This document shows, in pieces, positions 22,038 to 34,192 of a DNA stretch of 64,000 bases (position 1 is its first letter; each line of letters starts with the position of its first letter). The notes under the pieces were generated by a model, which was given only the letters and a program-made list of their open reading frames with translations, ran no database searches and had not been told where the DNA came from. Both the position numbers and the translations under genes were made by a program. This DNA is from Curvularia sp. ZM96 (lineage: Eukaryota; Ascomycota; Dothideomycetes; Pleosporales; Pleosporaceae): positions 1,116,001 to 1,180,000 of the forward strand of contig JAJGBQ010000008.1 of the NCBI GenBank assembly GCA_022457065.1, written 5' to 3'.

Positions 22038-23563
22038 ATGGATGATCGATTCATTACCGAAGCATGGACAGAACTTGCCATTGCTTGGCTGGTCATCATT
22101 CTTAGACTATATGCCAGTTTCGATCAACGACGTTTGAAGAAGGGAATGACTATAGATGACGGCTTGATGGTTCTAGTTGGTGTAAGTGAATCTGACTCCA
22201 AGCAACACATGTGCCCGTGTTTCTGCTCCTAACCTCACTAGGCCTTCTGCACTTCTGAGATAACAGCTGCATACTTCGCCGTGGTGGTCTATCTGGGTAG
22301 GGCGAATAACAATGTCCTCCCAGAGCTTCGGACGCATCTTGATCAGAACTCTCAAGAGTGGCGTTACAGTGTCAACGGCTCAAAGACACATATTTTCGGT
22401 TGGTTCATGTACATTGGCCTGTTCTGGACACTGAAGTGCTGTCTGACGCTTTACTACACACGCTTGACGTAAGTAAATCTACTTCTACTAAAAGCACATC
22501 TTCATTGTGCTGTTGTTATGCATGTGCTTATTCATCACTAACATGTACTAAAGTAAAGAAGTCAACTCCATGAAAGTCTCTATCCGTTTGGCATGGGCCT
22601 TTAATGGAATTACCTTTATCGTTGCAATATGCATAGTTATCTTCAAGTGTTGGCCGTTACACCGACAATGGCAGATCAGTCCAGATCCCGGTAGTGAGTA
22701 ACGTGTGTTTGATTTAACAATCGACTATACTAATATCAAAAGATAACTGCTATCCAGGCGCATCCGTAAATCAAATCTACGTCGTCACGGCGATGAATCT
22801 GGTCACAGACGCTTATTTGATTTATATACCAATACGGGCATGTATGCACAGCAAGCTTTGTTGGTATCAAGCTGACTAGCCATGCTAGATACTTTGCCCA
22901 GTGCAGATTTCCCTTAGACGTAAAATCTTTCTTTGCATTCTTTTGAGTGGCGGTGGAGTCGTCATGGCCTTTGATATCCTTCGATGTTTGTCATTAGTAT
23001 CTGTAAGTATTTCGCTCGATTTTCATCGCACATGATCGTGTACTAATACATCCATCGTCTAGGTCTCCGCCACACAACCATCTCAATCTGGTCAATGGTC
23101 TGTTCGAGAGTCATTGTTCGCCATCATTATTAGCAACGGCCCAACGGTATACCCTTTGTTCAAAAAGTGGTTCAATATTCTTGATAAGAAGGTATTGACG
23201 CATAGCAAGAGCAGCAGATCAGCGAGCTATCCACTTGGCAGCGTTGAGGCTACGGGCTCAAGCAGAAGACAGACTCGTCTCGATCGATATCTTAATAAAG
23301 TTTATGGCAGTGACGAGGCTTTGACAGCCGGACACAGCACCTATCTCGAGGCTAAAACGAGTTTCAACGAAGCGTCTAAGATGAATGTAAGCCAACATGT
23401 GATTGAGGGGAATTGTATGACAAGCAGCGATAACAATCAACATCAGGGATCCCAAGGTATTACAGTAACAGCAGAAGTTGAAATCCACAGTACACACCAT
23501 ACAGATGAAACTTCCATTCGAAGCACAGAAGTGAGACGCGACCAGCCTATGGAATGGTGCTGA
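22038..23563 (+). CDS. Rhodopsin-domain (PTH11-type) membrane protein
   Basis: Six exons: 22038-22181, 22242-22468, 22554-22693, 22743-22837, 22889-23002, 23063-23563; 406 aa. Every junction keeps frame and rebuilds the fungal rhodopsin-domain pattern: DDGLM after the first span, YSVNGSKTHIFGWFMYIGLF, YYTRLT, FKCWPLHRQWQISPDPGNNC, a span ending YLIYIPIRIL, then VQISLRRKIFLCILLSGG. About seven membrane spans are predicted, with a long polar C-terminal tail from about residue 260. The fourth intron (22838-22888) begins GC rather than GT; no GT donor keeps frame. Known PTH11-like members are plasma-membrane receptors; ligand and role here are unknown. It is followed co-directionally by a P450 and a zinc-cluster gene. 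Confidence 0.85.
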
Positions 23564-24712
23564 TAAGGGCCAGAAGAGACGGATAGGCGGAGCCAGAAAG
23601 AGTCACCGTCGAGTAGATAAAGGAGGGTATGGAGGTGTGGCGCAAACATCTGTACATACTATCTCTCGAAGTAACTCAATCAAGTACGCAGCCAAATTCA
23701 TAACACCGTCACCCAACAATATCTCAGAATACTCCTTTGTCGATGTAGCAAGCCTACTCATGATGCCCTTTCCTCGTACTTTCTATGTCATCTACACATT
23801 CTGCTGAAGCAAACAATGTGTCTAAGAGTTTTGTAAAGCATGGTATCTATCAGTCGTAGTGCGTCTCCAGCGACAGCTTATGAGATAAACCTCTGTCAAA
23901 TCTCCTTTGCGGCTGATATGGCGAGCCAAGAGAATCGAAAAACGGCCACAACGTCCCTCTCAGCGAATATGCCCAGTTTTTTTCATGGAAACTATAGTGT
24001 GCACGTATGTCATACCGCAGGAAGCCATTCCAAATCACGTCCGGCCAAGTGATCCAATCGAAAAACAGCCCATTGCAGGCATTGCGCTCCAGGATCGCTA
24101 GTCGCTAACTACCTGGACGAGATCCAACGGGCCATGCGTCATGCGGCATGGTTAGCCTGGGCCCCTAAACAAGTTACATTGACAAGTTAGTAGTGGAGCA
24201 GTCATGGCCGACTGAGGTAGATCAGGAGCGCAGGCACTGAGCGGCAAAACGAGCGGTTGTTCGGGCTTTTCATAGACCCGCTGTGGCTTCTTGCCAGAAC
24301 ATAAGGGCATATCCTTGTTCTAGTTGTATGAGGGGGCATCTACGGGAAAATGAAGCGGTGTAATGAGTCAGGATGACGAGCTCTACTAATTCCGCTGCCA
24401 CCCTAACATGCAATGCCCTTATCGCTTGCTTAATGAACGGGCCTAGACTCGTGTCTGCTGGGGTTATTTTCTGGACTTGCAACATCTGATTGGACTGTCG
24501 GTCGCAGCTGAACCAGGATGTTGTGTGACTTTGCAGTACAAAGTTGGCACTGCATGCATTAACTCGAGACGTGCCAAGTTATGCAAGCGGAAAGAGCAGC
24601 TCGTGCGTTGCTAGTCGAGTCTATGCGGTACGGTTGAAGACCCGCCCATGAGAAGTAATAAAAGCCTGCTGCCATTGCTATACATGTCGATATACTCGAT
24701 ACTTTGCCTGAA
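23564..24712. other. Intergenic between membrane protein and P450
   Basis: Terminator side of the rhodopsin-domain gene and the P450 promoter. Short frames only; nothing else recognised. Confidence 0.4.
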
Positions 24713-26462
24713 ATGTTTTCACCAATCCACGTAGCATTGTTCATTGTGTTAGCTTTGGGGCTGTACCGGCTTAGCAAGATTGGGAAAAGGCCGCCAGGCT
24801 GTCCTCCCGGACCACCAACCCTGCCTCTCATTGGCAACCTCCACAAAATACCTACAAATTTCGTTCACTTGAAATTCGAAGAATGGGCAAAACAATACGG
24901 GCCAATTTATAGCTTGATGATGGGCACAGAAGTTTGGATTGTACTGTCCGAACCTAAGGTCGTCAAGGATTTGCTTGACAAGAGGGGTGCAATATACTCT
25001 TCACGTCCCGACATGTATTTGGCCAACCTTGTGAGCGGTAACAACCGAATGCTACTGATGGTGGGTAACATACTAGAATGCGGCCCTTTAGATTGATTAC
25101 TTACACAATCCTAGAAATATGATGTTAAATGGCGCGAGATTCGTAGAATCGTCCACGAAACTATCAACATCAATGCTTCCAAAGCATATATGCCATACTT
25201 GAAACTGGAGAGCATAGCAATGCTCAAAGACTTACTGGAGAAGCCTGAACGTTTTGCGGATCATATAAGACGCTACACCTACTCTTTTGCGACCCAGATG
25301 GTCTATGGCTTCCGCACGCCAAATATCGACAACCCCGATTTGAAGCGTCTTTTTCACGTTAGTGTGATGCGTTTTAAATGTTATAACAGCTGACCGAACT
25401 ATAGAACTTCGAGAAATTCTCCGAAGTAGCTGGCTCCACAGAAGCTGCACTACTTGATATGTATCCTTTGCTTAGACGGCTACCAGACTGGGCTGTGCCT
25501 ATGAAACAGCATGCAAAAGAACTGCATAAGAAAGAGAGAAATTTATACATGGATTTGTGGGAAGGTTTTAAGAAGCGCCCTAAAGATGGCACTGCCAAGC
25601 AATCCTTCTGTCATCGGCTATTACAAGCTCAACAAGAAAGAGGGTTTTCTGACGAATCTGCCAGTTACATGAGTGGTTCAATCCTCGAGGCAGCCTCTGA
25701 TACCACTTTCGCGACGCTTCTAGCCTGTGCGTATCTTAAGGTCAAATACAAAGTAAATGTCTTGGCTAACTCCATTAAGGGGTGCTATACATGTTGCTAT
25801 ACCCAGAGGAAATGAAGATTGCACAGAAAGAGGTCGACCAAGTGTGTGGCGATCGTTTGCCTACCTTAGAAGACATGCCAGAGCTACCACGTATCTGTCA
25901 ATGTATCAAAGAGACTCTACGTTTGGGGCCCACTGACCCTCTTGGAGTCCCACACGCTCTCACGAAAGACGACAATTACAATGGATATAAGCTCCCCAAA
26001 GGTGCACGCGTTATCTGCAACGTCCGTACGATACATATGGACGAGAAAAATTATTCGAATCCGCATGACTTTAACCCTGCTCGTTACGAGGATGACTCCC
26101 AGACAGCATCTCAAGCTGCATTGAACCCGGATCCCTCTAAGCGCGATCATTACACCTTTGGGACTGGCCGGCGTCTGTGCCAGGGCATGCACATCGCTGA
26201 ATCCTCAATGCGTTTATTTGCTGCTCAAGTGCTCTGGGGCTTCAGCGTTGAAAAAGCGATCAATGCTGATGGTGAAGAAATTGTACCAAACCGAGAAATG
26301 TGGACAGAAGGATTGTTTGTTCAGCCAGAATCCTTCCCAGCGAAGATTAAACCAAGATCTGAAGAACGAGCCAAGGCGATACTGGCCGAGTGGAAGAAGA
26401 TGGAGAAGAAGTTAGATGAAAATTCGCAATGGAAGGAGATTCCCGAAGTTATTTCCGGATAG
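24713..26462 (+). CDS. Cytochrome P450 monooxygenase
   Basis: Four exons, 24713-25060, 25115-25357, 25405-25726, 25780-26462, give 531 aa. An N-terminal ER anchor (VALFIVLALGLYRL) is followed by the hinge PPGCPPGPPTLPLIGNLHKI. Motifs: I-helix AASDTT at about 293-298, ExxR as ETLR 349-352, a PERF-type segment FNPARY 402-407, and the heme loop FGTGRRLCQG with Cys438 as thiolate ligand. All core residues are present, so it should be active. The sequence resembles microsomal P450s of the O-methylsterigmatocystin-oxidoreductase-like group; substrate unknown. The region before the ATG at 24713 holds a TTG-initiated extension, which I rejected. The neighbouring regulator and receptor-like gene lie on the same strand. 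Confidence 0.92.
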
Positions 26463-27565
26463 GGTACGGCCATTACATGATGGCGTCGCATGACTTTCGC
26501 CGAAACCATGGTCGCCTGCCACAAGCGCTAGACAACAAAACGTCACACAGCATGGTTTCAAAGCTGTGTTCTCACGGGCGAGCAATGCCAGGAAATCCTC
26601 TCAGTCGTCTCAGATTCGCCATTCTGCACAAATCCTCGGTTTACATATATAAATTCAATACTTACCTTTAAGCCTTTGGCCATGATCGCGCTGAACCGTT
26701 ACATTGTAGAGAACACCGCCGGTTTGACACATGTATATACTTGTATAATCACAACATGATCTCAACTTTCGCATATCTATCGTAGTGCTAGTTATGAAAT
26801 GTGTTAAGCGTAGAACCAGCTTACCCGACAAGAACCCCACGCGGAGCGCCCGCTACTGATTTCCTGTTCATCTGATTAGGCATGTACAGGATCAGAACGC
26901 TTTTGCGTCTTGCAAAGATGGCTTCTTTGTTGAGAGAAGTCCGACTCTACCGATCGACCAAAAGCCTGTCACATACTATTCACAAGGCGGCACGACCAAG
27001 CGTGAAGACACGGCAACAATCATGCCTTGGCAGGAGTTCGTGCCGCCCTGCAATTTTCCTTGATCACGGCACGGTTGAAGTCACGCAACATACCAGTATT
27101 CCCTTTGCCATAACTCTGTGCCCGCGATATGACCGACTCATGGGTCGCAGAGCGCCATTATGTATGGAGACAAAGCAGCCACACATGCCCAGCACTAAGC
27201 AAGAAAACATGCAAGACCATGAAATTCAGGCAACCAGATGTACAGGGATTCTCAACCCTAGCCTTCACTAAGGTCCGCCCACAAGCAGCGTGTCTTTGCT
27301 CCAAAGTAGGGTTCAGGTTGGTGCTAACCGACAAGCTCTTAAAAGAGTTAGTTCGGCGTGTCTGGATGCGGTGCCTGTCAGCGCCTGCAAGTGCCTGTTT
27401 CTTAGTTTCAGGTGTTTAAATGAAAAGTGGACCATTGAAAAGAGTCTACTTTATTGAGAGGAGACAGGGCTGTCTTGCTGACTCGCGACGACAAGCACTT
27501 GTGTAGGCACATTGCGCTCAGCCGTCTTTAAGAAGGGAGATTAAGAAGGTGCTGTCCTCTATGCT
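26463..27565. other. Intergenic, no gene seen
   Basis: 3' region of the P450 and promoter of the zinc-cluster gene. Short frames without motifs. Confidence 0.4.
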
Positions 27566-29732
27566 ATGAACACAACGATGCGAGACAAAAAAATTGCGTG
27601 TAATCAGTACGTATCACTAGCTTCCGAAATTCGTAATGCTTAATCCGTCCACAGCTGTAAAGTTGCCAAAACCGCATGTATTAAGATTGATGACAGTAGA
27701 CAATGCAACAGATGCATTGAAAGGAATACTGCATGCTCTTTCTCGCCGAAAAAACCAAGCAATCGCAAAGAAGGTACGCCCCTGAACACGAATCGACTTC
27801 AGTGCACAGGTCTTGCTATCAGTCACCAGATGCTAATATTCTATTCTAGAGTGGCTAGCAAACTCCGATGAAAGAATCTCGAAATCCGCACCAAGTGTGC
27901 AACAGAGACAGTCGAACTCTGTTGTGCCAATATTGCTTCCCCTCATTGGCTCGGAGAATAGCTCAAGTACACTGTCTCCTGCGAAATCGTGTTACCGTTC
28001 TTCTACCTTTATGACAAAACCTTTCGACGTTTGTACGACAAATACGCCCTTCGGAAACATTAATACTCAGCTGTACTCTGACCACCCGGATCCCCTGACC
28101 CTACAATCAGGTTACGATGGACTCTACAAGTACATCTACCATCTGTTAGAAAACGACGATGACATGAAAGCCACCATGAGGTATGAAGGAGTCGACAGCC
28201 AGCATGTATTAAGCCTCGATGAGATGCAGACCTACTTCAGGTTGTACTGGACCAACTTCCATCCTCAACTGCCAATTCTTCATAAGCCAACCTTCGATGC
28301 AAGTACCTGCCCCGGGTTCCTGTTGGTTGTCATCATATGTCTTGGAGCGTACTTTGCAGGATCGGACTCTAGTCAGAAGTTGGCTAACTTGCTGGCTTGG
28401 GAAATCCGGTATGAGCTTATCAAGGAGGCCGACTCAAGCCGTGGTAGCAAGCTTTGCGCTCTCCAAGGGCTAGTTCTTCTTGAGATTTTTGAAAAGAGAT
28501 ACTCGACGTGTGAACTCTACAACCGTGCAAGAGCCAACAGAGGCCATATACTGAACCGAATAGAGTGTTTAGGTTTCTTTGAAGAAGATGCCATCCGACA
28601 ACATGCCATTGCCAACACGATCTCGGGAACCTGGAACATCTGGATAGCAACCGAGGCTACTAGAAGAATGGTGTTTGCAGCTGTTTTCATGGATTCTATC
28701 GACTCTATCCTACTTGATTGTACCGGCAAAATAAAATACCCAAAGATTGGACTTCGTCTGCCTTGTGCAGAGGAGGTCTGGACTGCCCAACAGGATTCTT
28801 GGGAACACCAAATCCCGTCTTCAAACGACAGTAGGGCAGTGTTGTTTGAGGAAGGTCTCAAAAATACACTAAATTGGAAGTCAATATCCACGGGCTGGTT
28901 TGGACGAACAGTACTTGTGGTAGAATTACTTGCTATCAAATTTGGTTTGGAACAAAAAAGCCAGCTCGATATAGCATTCCGAGAGCGAACAGCAAAGATG
29001 TGCGAGGTGTGGCAACAGCAACTGCCCCTTGACTTTGACTCCTGGAAACAGGACTTTGCCTGCGCGTCAAAGCAACCAAATGACTACTTTTGTCTGAACC
29101 CACATAAATGCTTTGGCAATATCAATAATAGAATTGCCTTTGAGTTCCAGACCATTCTCTACCATCTGGCGTATATGGTTACGCACGTCGATATTGTCGA
29201 TTGCCAGATCTATGCAGATGCCAGCACACTTCCTAGGACTCGAACAACCCAGCAACGTTTCAAAAACGCAGAACGCCGAGTGAAGGAATGGGCCCCTACG
29301 GAGCGAGCGCAAATAGCCATATTTCATGCCATCCGCTTGCTTTCCCACGTCTTAGTCAAAGGAGGCCATATTCAGGACCTAAAGAATGGAACCAGCGCCA
29401 CTCTCGACTACTCTGTGCTCGAGGACTACCTTCTGTACAGTCCGTGGGCGCTTCATCTAGCCACACTGATTGTCTGGTCGTATTGCTTTGCGCTTCACGG
29501 CTCGATCAAGGAGTCAGGCATACCTCCATTTGAAAACGCAGCCAAAGATTTCAAACGGTACCTTTATCGCGTTCATGCTGTAGAGTCGTATGGAGACTTG
29601 AAAGAAACTCCAAATCGAAATATCTGCTTGGGACTACTGATCATCATGAAGGACATGTTCATGAAGAGTAGAGTGGAGTTATTGCGGAAGGCAGGCGATC
29701 TGCTTGTACAGTGTATCCGGAAGCTTTTTTGA
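27566..29732 (+). CDS. Zn2Cys6 transcription factor with fungal_trans-like domain
   Basis: Exons 27566-27606, 27655-27773 and 27850-29732 give 680 aa. The first splice builds the zinc cluster: Cys12, Cys15, Cys22, Cys31, Cys34, Cys41 (ACNHCKVAKTAC then CNRCIERNTAC). Three residues after Cys15 are VAK rather than the usual RRK, so the DNA-contact loop is atypical. A long middle region (about 130-500) carries the helical pattern of the fungal_trans domain: YFRLYWTNFHPQLPILHKPT, an ALQGLVLLEIFEK segment, and ATRRMVFAAVFMDS. In-frame ATGs lie at 27566 and 27578. A nuclear regulator; control of the adjacent P450 is possible but only inferred from 1.1-kb proximity. Confidence 0.85.
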
Positions 29733-31091
29733 TTATATTCAAGGGTTAATTAAGAAGAGTAAGGCAGTTGCGTTAGGAATCATGTTGCTGTTAATTCCAA
29801 TAAGGCCTTGGAGTTTCCGAGTATGTGGGGCTGATAAAGAAACATACGCTAGTCTCAAGTGTAGTTGAGTTATAGAAGACAGCCTTTTCCAAAAAAAACG
29901 GGTATACATTAGTCTGATCAAAGCGAAGTAGTGACTTTAAAATTATAGTGTTTTAATGCCAAGTCATTCCAAGATTGAGCAAAATCGTGCGACGCATGGT
30001 AAGGTTCACTGTAAAGCCAGCCTCAACATGATTGTCTTTCCTATACATAGTATTTACTGCCTTTATAAAGACAGTTGAGTGTCCATTGTGAGTTTCTTTT
30101 TTGCTTTGCTACTGTGAATATTGTTATCATTGTCTCTGTTGCTTTCCTAATCACGTCTCCAGCCATCATTAAGCAAGACCTATCTCAGGACTGGCTGACA
30201 GCACAAAAAATCCGATACATATAGATTAGTTGTAAAAATGATTGGGCTTCTTCAATAATTACAATTCGAGCCCGTATGGCCTGAAGTTAAGAGGATTGGT
30301 ATCTGCAGTTCCCAGTCGCTGGTAGGTCAAAGAACCAGAACGCTACTGCAGCAGGACCCCACTCAAAGTACATGATATGACTTAATCTTCAATGTGCCAA
30401 TCCGATTTGGAATAATGTGGATATAGGCACTAGTGATCTAAAACATTGAAAGGTCTAGACTGGGGTGTTGTGTTTGGCGGGGTGTGGAATGCATATTCGA
30501 CAGGATACGAAGCTGGCTATTGATCGCCGCTATCTACCTGAGTTTCATTCATAGCAGTATACTTGAAGACATGACCAGATCGTTCACAAAGATTGATGTG
30601 CTGTCTTTTTTATAGGAGCATGTCGTTATAGCTACTGCTGGGAGCATATAGATATGTGTAGATACGAATTCACAAAGCAACTTATTTACTGCGCAAGATG
30701 CATGATAGCCTGTAATTTTTGTGTCTAAATAACGTGTGGTTTCTATGATTGTAATTTCAGTAAAGGCACAAAAGTATATTCTACCGCAGTAAAAAGAACT
30801 GCGCCTTTTCCTACTCAAACCTCCAGCGAATGACTTGATGAGCTGTGACGTGTCTGCAATCCGCTTCGAATCACATCGTTTGTCGACTGTTCCGATGTGT
30901 TTCCGATTGAGAGATGCTGAATAAAACTATTAGTCTCAATTACCGAGGCTTATAGGTTGACGTACAGAAGACTGCCAATCCTTGAGGTTACCCGGATAGA
31001 GTACGTATAAGACCTTATAAGGAAAGAACCGCAAGTTGAAAACGGATATGATACAAAATATGACCTTTCTAAGAGTTAATCAAAGTGCGCT
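29733..31091. other. AT-rich intergenic, no gene seen
   Basis: Low-GC interval between two convergent genes. No repeats or genes recognised. Confidence 0.4.
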
Positions 31092-31842
31092 TTAGGAGGA
31101 AGAGAGGAGTACTAATAGCTTATCTCTCGTGACTTGCTTTTTGGCAACAGTCTCAACGAAGAGGACCAAGAAAGCAATGCATTGCGAAATCGCCACTGCT
31201 GCATGCATGGCCAGCTTTATCAAACGGTAAATTATCTTGCGCTTCATTCTGGGATTGATCACGGGAACTGATCGTGATATGCAAATGATGATGGCAAGAA
31301 AAGCGACCTTCGTAAGACATATCGCTACAGCGAGGAGAAATACCACTGCTTGTATTGGAGCATTCGCTTTTCCGTGAAAGATCTTGCGACTTCCAAAATC
31401 GAAAGCAATCGGTACAAGTGACAGCAATAGACTTGCTAGGCCACATGAGAGTATCGAAAAAACCCCGTAAGACATTTCTTGAGGTACAAGTAGAGAGGTA
31501 TGTAAGCCCTGCGTAGTGTGAGCACTTTAGAAAATTGAAGTAGAAAAGACTCACCTCTGAGACTACTAGTGAGATACATGCACATTGCTCTAGAGCTGCT
31601 GACAATGTGGGAAACCTTTCCATTACGTCCACAGTACAGCTGACTATTGTTAGGACCGAAGTGATGATCCAGCTCAAGTGCAGACTGATGTGAGCGATCT
31701 TGCAGGTTTTCTCACTCCAATGAGCGCCGAGCAAGAAGGTGCGTTGAGAAAACCAGGAATGCAATTGCACGCTGGTTGCCACTGAAACGATAATCGTCTC
31801 GATGGCAATGAAGATCAGCATGAATTGGCGATAATTTAACAT
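31092..31842 (-). CDS. Multi-pass membrane protein, unrecognised
   Basis: Exons 31842-31555 and 31508-31092 join across a 46-nt GTGAGT...GCAG intron; 234 aa from the ATG at 31842. About five or six hydrophobic spans: MLIFIAIETIIVSVATS, LSWIITSVLTIVSC, VFSILSCGLASLLLSLVP, AVVFLLAVAICLTK through FLAIIICI, and AISQCIAFLVLFVE. About 20 further codons upstream of the ATG also look coding (LLRHFADKHYQNPLAQ) until a TAA, so an upstream exon is likely and the true start may be farther left. No family recognised; the layout recalls orphan 7-TM proteins. Confidence 0.6.
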
Positions 31843-33220
31843 TAGAACAACCTGAGCGAGAGGGTTTTGATAGTGCTTGTCAGCGAAATGACGGAGTAAC
31901 GCCCTTTAAGAACGGAATTCATCGGCCACATGTCATGCAGCGGGATAGACCCATGCATAGGCTTGCTGAAAGTGGAGTCAAGGGATGGCATCAAGCACCC
32001 GCTCAACGCAAGAAGGTACCGCTAAGGAGATAGTGGCTGTCTCACGAATGGGCCACTAACAAGAGGGGAACGAAAGTGGGGGGACTTGTCAAGCAAGACC
32101 CATTCCATAAGAGGCAGTACCGGCCGTCTGAGATGCAAATCAGCCTTTCCGCTTGGCAGCGGCTACGGCGGTACCCTCCTAGCCGGCAGAAGTGAATACG
32201 GGGAACCCTTGCGTGACTGGAGCGCATGCCCTTCCGGGCCGGCCTGCGTGAGTTCCGTTTCATGCGGTCTACAATGTTCTCGCGCTTACAGACGGATGGC
32301 TACTGTGTCCTTCCCAGTATTGTAATTCTATAGGGGTTCACCGCGCAATCTTTCTTTTGTTTACGCACTTTGAAACTATAGCGCTTTCGATTGTTTTTCT
32401 TTTTAATGTGCTCCATTCTTGTAGACTATACTAGTTTTATAAAATAGAATCTATTAGCAATATATGCTGCTCCAAAGTATAGAACGATAAGGACTTTACG
32501 AATATGGAACAGGCAGCCGATCCAAATCATCATGGGGAGAATATCGAAGAGTGCCATTCGAAAGAACTTGTCCGGGGAAACTGCCTGCCCGATGATCCCC
32601 AGAATCTCTTCTCAGCTCTTTGGCGCGTAAATTTCGTAGACGGATGCTGTGCTTTTTCATAAGCTCGCAAGCACATTGTGGGATTGATAGAGTGTGAGTT
32701 TTGCACACGCACGTGTCTAAGCACTGGAACCTTTGGGCAACGGCCAAAGCAGTCAGGGTGCGATCAAACGCTGCTGGTGCGTGTAGTGAGTAATAAGAGC
32801 GTCATCACATGCAGCCTAGAAAAAATCAATAAGAAAAGCCAGCTTCAGTGGCCAAAATCACGCTACAGAGGTTGTGTTATTAACTTGGTTAGTCTTCAAA
32901 CAGAACTGCTATGTTTGTAAACATCTTGTGTCATTGTCCACCATGGTAACTACCTATATACCAGTATTCTGCCTTCTAACATTATAGACCCAAACGACTA
33001 TGTAGAGCAAAAAAGACTTTTCTGAACGTAGCTGGTAAGGTATGCCTGTGAAAAAGACAAGTTTGCACCAACGTCTGACTTCCGTGAGGCGGTAACGCTA
33101 TTGCCACTCAGTCTTAGGCCCGAGAAGATTTCTTGTTTAAAGGTAAATTTCTTAGAGTTGTAGATGATAAGCTTGGAAGCTAGAAGGGACTCGAGTGCGC
33201 CTCCAACAGCTTAACGCAAT
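31843..33220. other. Intergenic, no gene seen
   Basis: Probable upstream exon(s) of the membrane protein near 31865-31960, then unannotated sequence. A GC-rich patch at 32120-32260 could be an old insertion, but no motif supports it. Confidence 0.35.
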
Positions 33221-34192
33221 TCACCAATCGGAGATAATAGTACATCCGCTGGAGAGCATCAGGTCGTACCACGATCGCCAGATAGTGGTCTGTTCCCTGG
33301 GGTTTTTCTGCCATTCCTGTATACCAAAATCGTGCAACCTTAACAAGATACGACCGCGTGTAGACTTATCCATAGCCTCATGGTATTCCTTCAGATGATC
33401 CAACATCTCCACCCATCTTACTTTTAGATATGGAACCATCTCAATGAGCCAGATCATCCTCTGATAGGCAGAACAGAAGAACAACACCATACAGTCCCTC
33501 CCATCTGGCAGGCGCATGGAAAGAAAAGCCAACAAGGATTCGATACCATGTTCCCACGTACACCTAGGAACTGAATTCTTAACTGGCAGATCACGACGAC
33601 GAGGATGTCGACTGACAAAGGAAAAGAGATATTTCTGTAGCAATATTTGGTGGAGACGTATCTGGTGAAGCGTTGGCTCTTCTTTAACGGAGGAACAATA
33701 ATGTTCGCAATCTTTCTTAACTGTACAAAGCCAAGCATAGGTTGATTTTGCATCATCTACAGCCCGTGCTAATGGATCAAGAGAGGCCTCATCGTGTTGC
33801 GCCCTCGGAGTGAGAGCGGGTTGCTGAAAAGCATCTTGAGGGTTTGAGCTACTGCGCTGCTCTGAAAGAATGGGCGATATGGATTGCGAAGACTGGAGCT
33901 TGGTATGTTCTGTATGTTTGGCTGACCCCCAGCTCGACGGCTTAAGTGTGGATTGTTGACGATTTCTCGGATCATGCAAGTCACCAATAAGAACCTGGGA
34001 AGAGGCTTTTCCACTATGTTTAAAGGGGCCTTCTTTGGCCGCCAGTTCGCTTCTGAAAGGACGAGAATCGTGGGGCGAACCCTCGGCACGGTCTAGTTCG
34101 AGGTTTCCGATATGATTGCATTCAGTGCTCTTTTCCTCATTTCCCTGCTCCTGAGTGTATTTCGAAGACCCTAGAGAATCGCTAGTTTCCAT
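33221..34192 (-). CDS. Hypothetical protein with Est1-like helical region
   Basis: Single frame of 323 aa from the ATG at 34192. Residues 1-140 are Ser/Gln/His-rich and low complexity. The C-terminal half is helical, with spaced residues I associate with a widespread fungal hypothetical family annotated as Est1-type: HQIRLHQILLQKYLFSFVSR, W-x-HGI-x-S-LLAFL, RLPDG, a CSAYQRMIWLIEMVP stretch and RWVEMLDHLKEYHEAM. Relatives continue for another 100-200 residues, whereas this one stops at IISDW, so it may be shortened. Function unknown. The family link rests on spacing remembered from such proteins, not on a search. Confidence 0.5.
   Translation of the reverse strand: METSDSLGSSKYTQEQGNEEKSTECNHIGNLELDRAEGSPHDSRPFRSELAAKEGPFKHSGKASSQVLIGDLHDPRNRQQSTLKPSSWGSAKHTEHTKLQSSQSISPILSEQRSSSNPQDAFQQPALTPRAQHDEASLDPLARAVDDAKSTYAWLCTVKKDCEHYCSSVKEEPTLHQIRLHQILLQKYLFSFVSRHPRRRDLPVKNSVPRCTWEHGIESLLAFLSMRLPDGRDCMVLFFCSAYQRMIWLIEMVPYLKVRWVEMLDHLKEYHEAMDKSTRGRILLRLHDFGIQEWQKNPREQTTIWRSWYDLMLSSGCTIISDW

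Noticed and set aside
22743..29732. Secondary-metabolite gene cluster
   Set aside because: No polyketide synthase, peptide synthetase, terpene cyclase or prenyltransferase is present anywhere in the window.
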